Positions 18,096 through 26,354 of a DNA stretch of 64,000 bases are shown one piece after another. The translations under genes and the position numbers were made by a program. The stretch's first letter is position 1. Each line of letters starts with the position of its first letter. Location: NCBI RefSeq assembly GCF_030704685.1, contig NZ_JAUZDX010000017.1:1-64000 (forward strand). Direction: 5' to 3'. The notes beneath the pieces were generated by a model that saw nothing but the letters and a program-made list of their open reading frames with translations, was not told the origin of the DNA and made no database searches. This DNA is from Acidovorax sp. A1169 (GTDB taxonomy: Bacteria; Pseudomonadota; Gammaproteobacteria; Burkholderiales; Burkholderiaceae_C).

Positions 18096-20786
18096 ATGGC
18101 CTCCGAACAGACCCTTCCCGACGCATCCCCCGATGCCTCCGCCTCTGGCGCCACGCCCACCGCTGGATGGGCTGGCCGCCGCTGGCGCCTGCCGGCCCTG
18201 CCCACGCTGCGCCAGGCCTGGTTCCAGGTGCACTGGTTCATCGGCATCACCGCCGGCACGGTGCTGGTGGTGATCGGGCTCACCGGGGCGCTGCTGGCCT
18301 TCCACGAAGAGATCCTGGACGTGATCAACCCCGGGGTGCGGCAGGTGGCGCCCTCGGCGGGGCCTATGCTCACACCGCAGCAGACCATCGACGCGGTGCA
18401 GCGCGCCGGCCGCAGCGAGCGCATCAGCAGCGTGGCCGTGCAGGCCGAGCCGGGCAGCTCGGCGCGTGTGACCTTCGTGGCGCGCCTCGGCGAGCGGCGC
18501 GGCGATGTGGTCTACGTGCACCCCTACAGCGGTACCGTGCTGGGCGAGCTGCAGGGGCACGGCTTCTTCGAGTGGATCGAGTCGCTGCACCGCTGGCTGC
18601 TGCTGCCGCGCGAGCCCGGCCGGGTGGTGGCCGGCGTGCTGGCCATCTGCCTGCTTGGGATGGCGCTTTCGGGCCTGTACCTGCGCTGGCCGCGCAACCC
18701 GCTGCGCTGGCGCACCTGGCTGACGTTCGACTCGGCGCTCAAGGGCCGCTCCTTTCTGTGGGGACTGCACTCGGTCATCGGCACCTGGGCGCTGGTGATG
18801 TACGTGGCGCTCACGGCCACGGGCATCTACTGGTGCTTCGATGCCGTGCGCGACACGGTGGACGGCTGGGCCGGCCAGAAACGCCCGCCGCGGGTGGCCG
18901 CACCGGCCCGACCACCGGCATCCGCCAGCGCCGAACCCAAGGCGCCCGAGCCCGCGCCGCCGGACCTGGCCCGCACCTGGGCGGTGTTCCAGCAGCAGGC
19001 CGGCGACTGGGCCGAGGCCAGCCTGCGCATGCCAGCCAAGGCCGGGCAACCGGTACAGATCACCTGGCTCGCAGCCAATGCCCCGCACGAGCGCGCACGC
19101 AGCCGCCTGTCCATCGAGCCGCTGACCGGCAAGGTCAGCGCCGAGGACCGCTATGCCGACCGCAGCATGGTCGCCCGCGCGCTGAGCACCATCTACCCGG
19201 TGCACATGGGCACCTATTTCGGCCTGCCGGGGCGGGTGGCCATGCTGCTGGCCAGCCTGGGCCTGCCGCTGTTCGCCATCACCGGCTGGATGCTCTACCT
19301 GGACCGCCGGCGCCAGCGCCGCGCCACCGAGGCCGCGCGCGCCGCACACGGCCAGGGAGTACCCGCCACGGCGGCCGGCAGCGCCGCAGACACCCTGCTG
19401 GTGGCCTACGCCAGCCAGGCCGGGCAGGCCGAGCGCATCGCGCTGCAAAGCGCCACGACCCTGCAGCGCGCCGGGCTGCGTGTGGCCGTGCAGTCGGTGG
19501 CGCAGCTCACCCCCGAGGCGCTGCACGCGCACCGCCGCGTGCTGCTGGTGGCCAGCAGTTTCGGCGAGGGCGAGCCGCCCGACAGCGCCCGGCGCTTCAC
19601 CCGCCTGCTGGCGCAGCAGGGCACGGGCGCCCTGGCCGGCGTGCGCTACGGCCTGCTGGCGCAGGGCGACCGCAACTACGCACGCTTTTGCGGCTACGGC
19701 CATGCACTCGACGAAGCCCTGCGCAAAGGCAGTGCCGAGCCCCTGTTCCCGCTGATCGAAGTGGACAGCGGCGATGCGGCCGCCCTGGCCCGCTGGATGC
19801 AGACCCTGGCCACCCTGGAGGGGGCCGAGCACCTGGTGCTGGACGGTGCCCTGGCCGACGCCGGCCCCGAGCTGCCCAACACCCCCTGGCGCCTGGCCAG
19901 CCGTGAGCACCTGAACCCCGGCAGCGAGGGCGGGCCGCTGTTCGAGCTGGCATTGACCTGTGATACCCCTGCGGACTGGCACCCCGGTGCCCTGGTAGAG
20001 GTACGACCCCGGCACTCCGCCGAAGCAGTGGATGCCTGGTTGCAGGCGGCCGGCCTGCCGGGCGGGCAGAACGTGCACCTGGACGGACAGCGCTGCACCC
20101 TGGCCGAGGCCCTGGCGCAAAGCGTGCTGCCGGTGCCGCCACTGCCTTTCGCCGATGCCCAGGCCTGTGCCGATACCCTGGTGACGCTGGCGCCGCGCAC
20201 CTACTCCGTGGCCTCGCTGCCGCAGGACGGCGCGCTGCAGCTGCTGGTACGCCAGGAGCGGCATGCGGGCGGACTGGGACTGGCCTCGGGCTGGCTCACC
20301 GTACATGCGCCGCTCGGCACCCTGGTTCCCGTGCGCCTGATGGCCAACCCGCGCTTCGACGCCGCGCCGGGCGACGTGCCCTGCCTGTTCATCGGCAATG
20401 GCTCGGGCCTGGCCGGGCTGCGCGCGCACCTGCGCGAGCGCGTGCGTACCGGGCACCGGCGCAACTGGCTGCTGTTCGGCGAGCGCCACAGCGCACACGA
20501 CACCCTGTGCGCCGCCGAGATCGAGGGCTGGCAGGCGGCTGGCTTCCTGGCGCGGCTGGGCCGCGTGTTCTCGCGCGATGGCGGCGAGCACCGGTACGTG
20601 CAGGACCGCCTGCGCGCCGCCTCCGACGAGTTGCGCGCATGGGTGGCCCAGGGTGCCATCCTCTATGTCTGCGGCAGTGCCCAGGGCATGGGCTCGGGCG
20701 TGGATGCGGTGCTGGCCGAGGTGCTGGGCACCGATGCACTCGACGCGCTGATCGAGGACGGACGCTATCGACGGGACGTGTATTGA
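18096..20786 (+). CDS. PepSY membrane domain fused to flavodoxin and FNR-type reductase
   Basis: An 896-residue inner-membrane flavoprotein. Residues about 40-415 are a PepSY-associated membrane region with four strong hydrophobic segments (first at 46-70). Residues about 430-575 are flavodoxin-like, beginning LLVAYASQAGQAERIA. The remainder is a sulfite reductase/FNR-type module with FAD motif RTYS near 701, pyridine-nucleotide motif FIGNGSG near 766 and VCGSAQGMG near 858. Electrons would pass from NAD(P)H through FAD and FMN to the membrane or periplasmic side. Similar proteins, such as the PiuB-like oxidoreductase of Pseudomonas, belong to iron-uptake regulons and may reduce ferric-siderophore iron. 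A Fur-like box lies just upstream. Confidence 0.87.
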   Translation: MASEQTLPDASPDASASGATPTAGWAGRRWRLPALPTLRQAWFQVHWFIGITAGTVLVVIGLTGALLAFHEEILDVINPGVRQVAPSAGPMLTPQQTIDAVQRAGRSERISSVAVQAEPGSSARVTFVARLGERRGDVVYVHPYSGTVLGELQGHGFFEWIESLHRWLLLPREPGRVVAGVLAICLLGMALSGLYLRWPRNPLRWRTWLTFDSALKGRSFLWGLHSVIGTWALVMYVALTATGIYWCFDAVRDTVDGWAGQKRPPRVAAPARPPASASAEPKAPEPAPPDLARTWAVFQQQAGDWAEASLRMPAKAGQPVQITWLAANAPHERARSRLSIEPLTGKVSAEDRYADRSMVARALSTIYPVHMGTYFGLPGRVAMLLASLGLPLFAITGWMLYLDRRRQRRATEAARAAHGQGVPATAAGSAADTLLVAYASQAGQAERIALQSATTLQRAGLRVAVQSVAQLTPEALHAHRRVLLVASSFGEGEPPDSARRFTRLLAQQGTGALAGVRYGLLAQGDRNYARFCGYGHALDEALRKGSAEPLFPLIEVDSGDAAALARWMQTLATLEGAEHLVLDGALADAGPELPNTPWRLASREHLNPGSEGGPLFELALTCDTPADWHPGALVEVRPRHSAEAVDAWLQAAGLPGGQNVHLDGQRCTLAEALAQSVLPVPPLPFADAQACADTLVTLAPRTYSVASLPQDGALQLLVRQERHAGGLGLASGWLTVHAPLGTLVPVRLMANPRFDAAPGDVPCLFIGNGSGLAGLRAHLRERVRTGHRRNWLLFGERHSAHDTLCAAEIEGWQAAGFLARLGRVFSRDGGEHRYVQDRLRAASDELRAWVAQGAILYVCGSAQGMGSGVDAVLAEVLGTDALDALIEDGRYRRDVY

Positions 20787-20811
20787 ACCGGAACGGATGG
20801 CCGGTTTGTTC

Positions 20812-20825
20812 TTGATCAAAGTCAA
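20812..20825. promoter_or_regulatory. FNR/ANR-type box upstream of the MFS transporter
   Basis: TTGATCAAAGTCAA matches the FNR consensus TTGAT-N4-ATCAA at 9 of 10 defined bases. A -10-like GAGAAT at 20843-20848 gives a spacing compatible with activation from about -40. The box overlaps the first possible ATG (20825), which argues that translation begins at 20891. Confidence 0.5.
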
Positions 20826-20890
20826 TGGACGGGGCGATGGGCGAGAATCGGGGTTTGCGCCAGCCGTCCACCGAGCCCCCTTCCTTGTTC

Positions 20891-22141
20891 ATGCCTTCCC
20901 CGGCCCCGAGTGCCGCACCTTCCCCCTCTGCCCCCCTGCCGCCGACGGCAGCGCACGCCATGACGCCGCTGGAGCGCCGCGCCAGCGTCAGCCTGGCGCT
21001 GATCTTCGCGCTCCGCATGCTCGGCCTGTTCCTGGTGCTGCCGGTGTTCGCGCTGGAGGCGCGCAAGTACCCCGGGGGCGATGACCCAGCCCTGGTGGGC
21101 TTGGCCATGGGCATCTACGGGCTCACGCAGGCGCTGCTGCAGCTGCCGCTGGGCATGGCCTCGGACCGGTTCGGCCGCAAGCGCGTGATCGTGCTCGGCC
21201 TCTTGGTGTTTGCCGGCGGCAGCCTGCTGGCGGCGCTGGCCGATTCGCTCACCGGGCTGCTGCTGGGCCGGGCGCTGCAGGGCGCGGGCGCCGTATCGGC
21301 CGCCGTCACGGCCTTGCTGGCCGACCAGACCCGCGATGCGGTGCGCACCAAGGCCATGGCCCTGGTGGGCGGTAGCATCGGCCTGATGTTCGCCGTGGCC
21401 CTGGTGGCCGCGCCCCTGCTCACAGCCCACATCGGCCTGTCGGGCCTGTTCGGGCTGACCTGCGCGCTGGCACTGGCCGGCGTGGCCGTGGTGCTGTGGC
21501 TGGTTCCCCCCGAGCCCACGGAGCACCGCAATGCCCCCCGGGGCCGTCTGGCCGACGTCTGGGCCCACCCCGACCTGCTGCGCCTGAACCTGGGCGTCTT
21601 CGTGCTGCACACGGTGCAACTGTCCATGTGGGTGGCCGTGCCGGCCATGCTGGTGCAGGCCGGCCTGCCCAAGGACCACCACTGGCAGGCCTACCTGCCG
21701 GCAGTGTTGCTGTCATTCGCCGCAATGGGGGGCCTGTTCGCGCTGGAGCGCGCCGGGCACCTGCGCGCCGCCCTGCTGGGCTCCATCGCACTGGTGCTGG
21801 TGGTGCAGCTGGGCCTTGGCGGCCTGGCGGCCAGTGGCGCCACGCCCACGCTGTGGGTGCTGGGGCCGCTGCTGTTCGTGTTCTTCTGCGGCTTCAACGC
21901 GCTGGAGGCCAGCCAGCCCAGTCTGGTCTCGCGCATGGCACCCGCCGCCCTGCGCGGCGCGGCCCTGGGCAGCTACAACACCCTGCAGTCCCTGGGGCTG
22001 TTTGCCGGAGGTGCCCTGGGTGGCGCCCTGGTCAAATGGGCGGGCGCACCGGGCCTCTTTGCCACCACGGCCGTGCTCACCGCCCTGTGGCTGGTGCTGA
22101 CCTGGCCTCTGCGCCCCACAGGGCGGGGCCAGGTGCACTGA
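20891..22141 (+). CDS. Major facilitator superfamily transporter (YajR-like exporter)
   Basis: A membrane transporter of 416 residues with 12 predicted spans and motif A (GMASDRFGRKR) after the second span, as in drug:proton antiporters. The sequence resembles YajR-type exporters of proteobacteria. ATG 20825 would give 438 residues but overlaps an FNR-like box, so 20891 (MPSPAPSAAP) was chosen; the next in-frame Met, beginning MTPLERRAS, is also possible. A Pro/Ala-rich N-terminus precedes the first helix. The gene stands alone between the reductase and ssb. Its substrate is unknown, and oxygen-linked regulation is inferred from the box. Confidence 0.88.
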   Translation: MPSPAPSAAPSPSAPLPPTAAHAMTPLERRASVSLALIFALRMLGLFLVLPVFALEARKYPGGDDPALVGLAMGIYGLTQALLQLPLGMASDRFGRKRVIVLGLLVFAGGSLLAALADSLTGLLLGRALQGAGAVSAAVTALLADQTRDAVRTKAMALVGGSIGLMFAVALVAAPLLTAHIGLSGLFGLTCALALAGVAVVLWLVPPEPTEHRNAPRGRLADVWAHPDLLRLNLGVFVLHTVQLSMWVAVPAMLVQAGLPKDHHWQAYLPAVLLSFAAMGGLFALERAGHLRAALLGSIALVLVVQLGLGGLAASGATPTLWVLGPLLFVFFCGFNALEASQPSLVSRMAPAALRGAALGSYNTLQSLGLFAGGALGGALVKWAGAPGLFATTAVLTALWLVLTWPLRPTGRGQVH

Positions 22142-22214
22142 GCGTTCCTGTATCAGATTCCCGCCCGCCCCGGCCACCCCGGCTTGCGGCACAATGGCGC
22201 GTTAGGCGCGCAGA

Positions 22215-22233
22215 CTCTCCACGGACCGGAGAG
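22215..22233 (+). other. Leader hairpin of ssb
   Basis: CTCTCC (22215-22220) and GGAGAG (22228-22233) can pair across a 7-base loop in the 5' leader, 42 bases before the ssb start. No U-run follows. The function is unknown; it may only shape the leader. Confidence 0.3.
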
Positions 22234-22274
22234 CACACGAGCGCCCCCCAACATCAAGTAGGTAGAGCAGCACC

Positions 22275-22847
22275 ATGGCATCCGTGAACAAAGTCATCAT
22301 CGTCGGCAACCTCGGCCGCGACCCTGAAATGCGCACCTTCCCCAGTGGCGACCAGGTGGCCAACGTGACGATTGCCACCACCGACAAGTGGAAAGACAAG
22401 CAAAGCGGCGAAATGAAGGAAGCCACCGAGTGGCACCGCGTGGTCTTCAACGGCCGCCTGGCCGAGATCGCCGGCCAGTACCTGCGCAAGGGCTCGCAGG
22501 TCTATGTGGAAGGCAGCCTGCGCACCCGCAAGTGGACCGACCAGGCAGGCGTGGAAAAGTACAGCACCGAAATCCGTGCCGACCAGATGCAGATGCTGGG
22601 CAGCCGCCAGGGCATGGGCGGCGGCGGCCAGGGCGGTGGTGGCCAGCAGGGCGGCGGCTATGACGACGGCGGCGGCTACGGCGGCGACCAGGGTGGTGGC
22701 TACGACCAGGCCCCGCCCCAGCAACAGCGCCGCCCAGCTCCTCCGGCACAGCAGCGCCCCGCTGCGCCTGCCGCGCGCCCGGCCCCTGCACCTGCACCCC
22801 GCGCGGCCTCGGGCTTCGACGACATGGACGACGACATTCCGTTCTGA
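22275..22847 (+). CDS. ssb: Single-stranded DNA-binding protein
   Basis: A 190-residue SSB. The N-terminal OB fold (MASVNKVIIVGNLGRDPE..., WHRVVFNGRLAEIAG) spans about residues 1-110. A long Gly/Gln/Pro-rich disordered linker follows (about 115-178), and the acidic tip DDMDDDIPF that recruits repair and replication partners closes the protein. It acts as a tetramer on single-stranded DNA in replication, recombination and repair. It is followed by a strong intrinsic terminator at 22922-22950. The preceding 133-bp gap holds a leader hairpin and probably the promoter, which I cannot place with confidence. Confidence 0.97.
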   Translation: MASVNKVIIVGNLGRDPEMRTFPSGDQVANVTIATTDKWKDKQSGEMKEATEWHRVVFNGRLAEIAGQYLRKGSQVYVEGSLRTRKWTDQAGVEKYSTEIRADQMQMLGSRQGMGGGGQGGGGQQGGGYDDGGGYGGDQGGGYDQAPPQQQRRPAPPAQQRPAAPAARPAPAPAPRAASGFDDMDDDIPF

Positions 22848-22921
22848 TCGGGCGCACAAGGGCGTTTTGCGCATGACCGCTGGAACCCGGCAGCCCTTCG
22901 CAGCCCCATGGCTCCTGTCCA

Positions 22922-22950
22922 GGCCCGCCCATGTTGCGGGCCCTTTTTTT
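22922..22950 (+). terminator. Rho-independent terminator of ssb
   Basis: GGCCCGC (22922-22928) and GCGGGCC (22936-22942) form a perfect 7-bp GC stem with a 7-base loop, followed by C and seven T residues (22944-22950). It lies 75 bp after the ssb stop and only 17 bp before the VWA gene start. Confidence 0.88.
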
Positions 22951-22966
22951 GCCCGCATGGGCACGA

Positions 22967-24127
22967 ATGGCCATGGAAAGCCCTGAGTCCGACCACACCC
23001 GCCCCGACGAGGCCCTGCGCCGCTGGCGCCTGATCCTGGGCCGCTATGCCGCGCAGCCGCTGTCGCATGCGCAGTTCGATGCGGGCGACTGGAAGCTCGA
23101 TCAGGCCCTCGAATACCTCTATGGCCGCGAGTACGATGGCCGGGGCCTGGCGCGCCCTGCGGGCGGCGGAGCCGGCTCGCTCGACCCGAGCCAGCTGCGC
23201 GCCATCGACTGGCTCAGCCGCTCGCGAGAACTGTTTCCGCAGGAGGTGTTCGAGCGCATGCAGACGCAGGCCATCGACCGCTACCAGCTCACCGACCTGC
23301 TCAAGGACCCGGCCGTGCTGCGCTCCATGGACCCCACGCCGGGCCTGGCCAAGGCGCTGCTGGGCATGCGCGGGCGCCTGTCGGGTGCCATGCGCGATGC
23401 CGTGCGCGAGGTGATCCAGAAGACGGTGGACGAGATCACCCGGCGCCTGAAGAACGACTTCGTCAACGCCCTGGTGGGCCGGCGCAACCGCCAGCGGCGC
23501 TCGCTGATCAAGAACGCGCAGAACTTCGATGCACGCGCCACCATCGCGGCCAACCTCAAGAACTACAGCGCCGAGCGGCGCCAGCTGGTCATCCAGCGCC
23601 CGCTGTTCAACGCCCGCGTCAAGCGCAACCTGCCCTGGGACGTGGTGCTGTGCGTGGACCAGAGCGGATCGATGATGGACTCGGTGATCTACAGCGCCGT
23701 GATCGCGGGCATCATGAGCTCGCTGCCCGCCGTGCGCGTGAAGCTGGTGGTGTTCGACACCGCCGTGGTCGACCTGACCCACCTGGCGCACGACCCGGTG
23801 GAGGTGCTGCTCACGGTGCAGCTCGGTGGCGGCACCGACATCGGGCGCGCCGTGCACTACTGCGAGTCGCTGATCGGCAACCCGCAGCGCACGGTGTTCA
23901 CGCTGATCAGCGACTTCGAGGAAGGCGCCGCACCTGGCCCGCTGCTGTCGGCCGTGGCGCGCATGGCCGAGGCGCGGGTGAAGCTGCTCGGCCTGGCCGC
24001 GCTCGACGAGGGTGCCAACCCGGTCTACGACCGCCAGATGGCGCAGCGCCTGGCGAACAAGGGCATGCACGTGGCGGCGCTCACGCCCACGCACTTCGCC
24101 CAGTGGCTTGCGGAAGTGATGGAGTGA
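22967..24127 (+). CDS. VWA (MIDAS) domain protein, YehP-like
   Basis: A 386-residue cytoplasmic protein. A helical N-terminal region (1-220) precedes a von Willebrand factor A domain with an intact metal site: D231-Q-S-G-S235 (DxSxS), T290 in GGGTD and D316 in LISDF. Its make-up matches E. coli YehP, which partners with a MoxR-type ATPase, a SWIM protein, a DUF4132 protein and YehM. Starts at 22967 or 22973 (MAMES/MES) are both possible. The frame opens at 22931, but that Met lies inside the ssb terminator. The SWIM gene follows after 2 bp. VWA/MoxR pairs typically remodel or assemble protein complexes; the target here is unknown. Confidence 0.87.
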   Translation: MAMESPESDHTRPDEALRRWRLILGRYAAQPLSHAQFDAGDWKLDQALEYLYGREYDGRGLARPAGGGAGSLDPSQLRAIDWLSRSRELFPQEVFERMQTQAIDRYQLTDLLKDPAVLRSMDPTPGLAKALLGMRGRLSGAMRDAVREVIQKTVDEITRRLKNDFVNALVGRRNRQRRSLIKNAQNFDARATIAANLKNYSAERRQLVIQRPLFNARVKRNLPWDVVLCVDQSGSMMDSVIYSAVIAGIMSSLPAVRVKLVVFDTAVVDLTHLAHDPVEVLLTVQLGGGTDIGRAVHYCESLIGNPQRTVFTLISDFEEGAAPGPLLSAVARMAEARVKLLGLAALDEGANPVYDRQMAQRLANKGMHVAALTPTHFAQWLAEVME

Positions 24128-24129
24128 CG

Positions 24130-26220
24130 ATGCCCGCCTGGTTCGAGGGCTACCGCGCCTACGACGACGACACTCTGGCGGCCCTGGCCAATGCGGGCCT
24201 GCTGCGCCGCGCGGCCAAGGACGTGGAGGCCGGCAAGGTGCAATGGGCAGAGCAGGGCGCCGATGGCGGCGTGGTCGAGGCCGATGGCCAGCGCGTGCAG
24301 CTCGACTCCCGGGGCCCGCAAAAGGCGCAGTGCGACTGCCCTGCGCCCGGCATCTGCAAGCACATCCTGGGCGCAGCGCTGTGGCTGCGGGCCATGGAGC
24401 CTGGCGCGGCCACCGGTGACGCCACTGCGTCGCCAGAATCCGAGGCGGACGCAACGTCGCCGCCTGCGGCCGGCCCCAACGCTGACCCACTGGCCGAGGT
24501 CCGTGCCCTGCAAGCGCCCGCGCTGTTCAAGCAAGCCGGCGTGGCCGCCGTGCGCCGCGCGGTGCAGGCGCTGCCCTGCGGCATCGAGTGGCGCGTGCAG
24601 GGCGGCACCTTGGTGATCGACCTGCCCGATCTCGCCGCCACCTGCCGCTATGTGGCGGGTGCGGGCTATGAGGGCATGGTGTCCGAAGTGCCCGTGCGCG
24701 AGCGCAAGGCCGTGCACCTGATCGCGCTGGCGGCCCTGCGCCAGGCGCTGGGCGAGCCGCTGCCCTGGCCCGAGGGCATGGCGCCCGCTGCGACAGCAGC
24801 GCAGCCCACGGCCGCGTTGGGTGAGCGCGAGCGCGCCTTCCTCGCCCAGGTGGAGGCCATGCTGCACGAACTGCTGACCGGTGGCCTGTCGCACGTGAGC
24901 GAGCAGGCCTCGGCACGCCTGCTGGCGCTGAACATGTCGGCCCGCGGCGAAGGCCTGCCGCGCCTGGCCGCGCTGCTGCGCAACCTGGGCGGCATGGTGG
25001 ACGGCCTGGTGCGGCGCGACCACCGCTTGCAGGAGCGCGATGCGCTGGCGCTGATGTCCAGCATCCAGGCGCTGTGCGATGCCCTGCGCGCGCCGGCCGA
25101 AGGGCCCGGCGCGGCAGAACGCACCGCCGCCCTGCGCGGCAAGCTGCGCCGCAGCTTCGACGAGACAGCGGCATTGCAATTGCTGCCCCTGGGCGCCCAC
25201 TGGTGGCAGACACTGGGCGGCGCGCGTGGCCTGACGCTGGCCTTCTGGGACCTGGCCGGCCAGCGGCTGCTGCAGGCCGTGCTGGCGCGCCCCGACGGCA
25301 GCGACACGGGCTTCACGCAGCACAGCGCCTGGGCCATCCATGCCGTGTGGCCCGGCGTGGGCGCCGCGCAGTCCCTGTGCCAGGCACCGCTGCAGCTCGA
25401 CAACCCCCGGCTGGCCGACGACGACCGGCTGGCCCTTGCCGGCACGGCCCGGGCGCAGGCCCTGGCACCCTGGCACGCGGGCGACGCGCACCTGAGCACA
25501 CTGGGCTGTGGCCGCTGGGCCGAACTCACGGCACAGCTGAGTGCAGCCACGGGTCTTTCGGGCGATGGCGCCGAACTGGTGCTGCTGCGCCCTGCCGCCA
25601 CGCGCACCCCCATCCTCGATGAGGCGCACCAGCAACTGCTGTGGCCCGTGCAGGATGCCGATGGCCTGTGGCTGCACCTGACCGTGCCCGTGGGCGACGC
25701 CAGCATGCAGCGCGTGGACAACCTGGACCGGCTGGCCGCACGCGGCGCCCCGGTGCACGCCGTGCTGGTGCGGGTGGAGCGCACCTCTGCCACCACCTTG
25801 CTGGTGCCGCTGTCGCTGCTGAGCAGCGACGCCAAAGGCCAGGTGCATGCCGTGTCGCTCGACTACGCCAACGAGGCCGCACGCCCCACGCCGCTGGCCC
25901 AGCGCATCCTGCGCCTGGTGCAATGGCGCAAGGATCAGGCCACGCCGGCGGCCACCCAGCCCACGCGCGCCCTGCGCCTGCTGGGCCCGGTGCTCGACGT
26001 GCTGGAGACCCAGGCCGCCACTGGGCGCATGCCGCTCACCGAAACGCAATCGCAGCGCCTGGGCGCTGCGTTGCCCGGCATCGCCTCGGTGGGGCTGCAC
26101 ACCGTGGCATCGGCCCTGCAACACCACCTGGCCACATCGCAGCCAGCCGGCATGCTGCGCCTGCAGCAGCTATGCCAGCGCACGGTGGAGCTCGACGGCC
26201 TGCCCTCCATCGCTGCGTAG
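24130..26220 (+). CDS. SWIM zinc-finger protein, YehQ-like
   Basis: A 696-residue protein with an N-terminal SWIM zinc finger: C68-D-C70-P-A-P-G-I-C76-K-H78, matching CxC-x5-CxH. SWIM fingers bind DNA or proteins. Residues after about 120 are Ala/Leu-rich and mostly helical with no motif I recognise. The start at 24130 follows the VWA stop by 2 bp, so the two are probably coupled. In E. coli a SWIM protein (YehQ) lies next to the VWA protein YehP in the same order. The gene is followed by 134 bp and then the DUF4132 gene. It probably acts as the substrate- or nucleic-acid-recognition part of the MoxR-VWA system (inference). Confidence 0.85.
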   Translation: MPAWFEGYRAYDDDTLAALANAGLLRRAAKDVEAGKVQWAEQGADGGVVEADGQRVQLDSRGPQKAQCDCPAPGICKHILGAALWLRAMEPGAATGDATASPESEADATSPPAAGPNADPLAEVRALQAPALFKQAGVAAVRRAVQALPCGIEWRVQGGTLVIDLPDLAATCRYVAGAGYEGMVSEVPVRERKAVHLIALAALRQALGEPLPWPEGMAPAATAAQPTAALGERERAFLAQVEAMLHELLTGGLSHVSEQASARLLALNMSARGEGLPRLAALLRNLGGMVDGLVRRDHRLQERDALALMSSIQALCDALRAPAEGPGAAERTAALRGKLRRSFDETAALQLLPLGAHWWQTLGGARGLTLAFWDLAGQRLLQAVLARPDGSDTGFTQHSAWAIHAVWPGVGAAQSLCQAPLQLDNPRLADDDRLALAGTARAQALAPWHAGDAHLSTLGCGRWAELTAQLSAATGLSGDGAELVLLRPAATRTPILDEAHQQLLWPVQDADGLWLHLTVPVGDASMQRVDNLDRLAARGAPVHAVLVRVERTSATTLLVPLSLLSSDAKGQVHAVSLDYANEAARPTPLAQRILRLVQWRKDQATPAATQPTRALRLLGPVLDVLETQAATGRMPLTETQSQRLGAALPGIASVGLHTVASALQHHLATSQPAGMLRLQQLCQRTVELDGLPSIAA

Positions 26221-26354
26221 TCTTTCGACTGCGTGGTGTTACAAGCCATTACCTTGAAAGCGGGCAAATTGCACGCTGGCGTGGCCTGGCGCCACGGTGG
26301 CGCCACGGCCCGCTGACAAAATGCGAGGCTCTATTCAGACCACAGGGGATGTGC

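Noticed and set aside
17835..20825. Minus-strand open frame continuing uvrA to about 2011 codons
   Set aside because: The extension is antisense to the PepSY reductase, whose motifs are clear, and UvrA homology begins just after 17834. Long antisense frames are common at this GC content.
22610..22720. GGC/GGT-rich repetitive stretch as a tandem repeat
   Set aside because: It is the Gly-rich linker of SSB, a normal family feature with irregular units.
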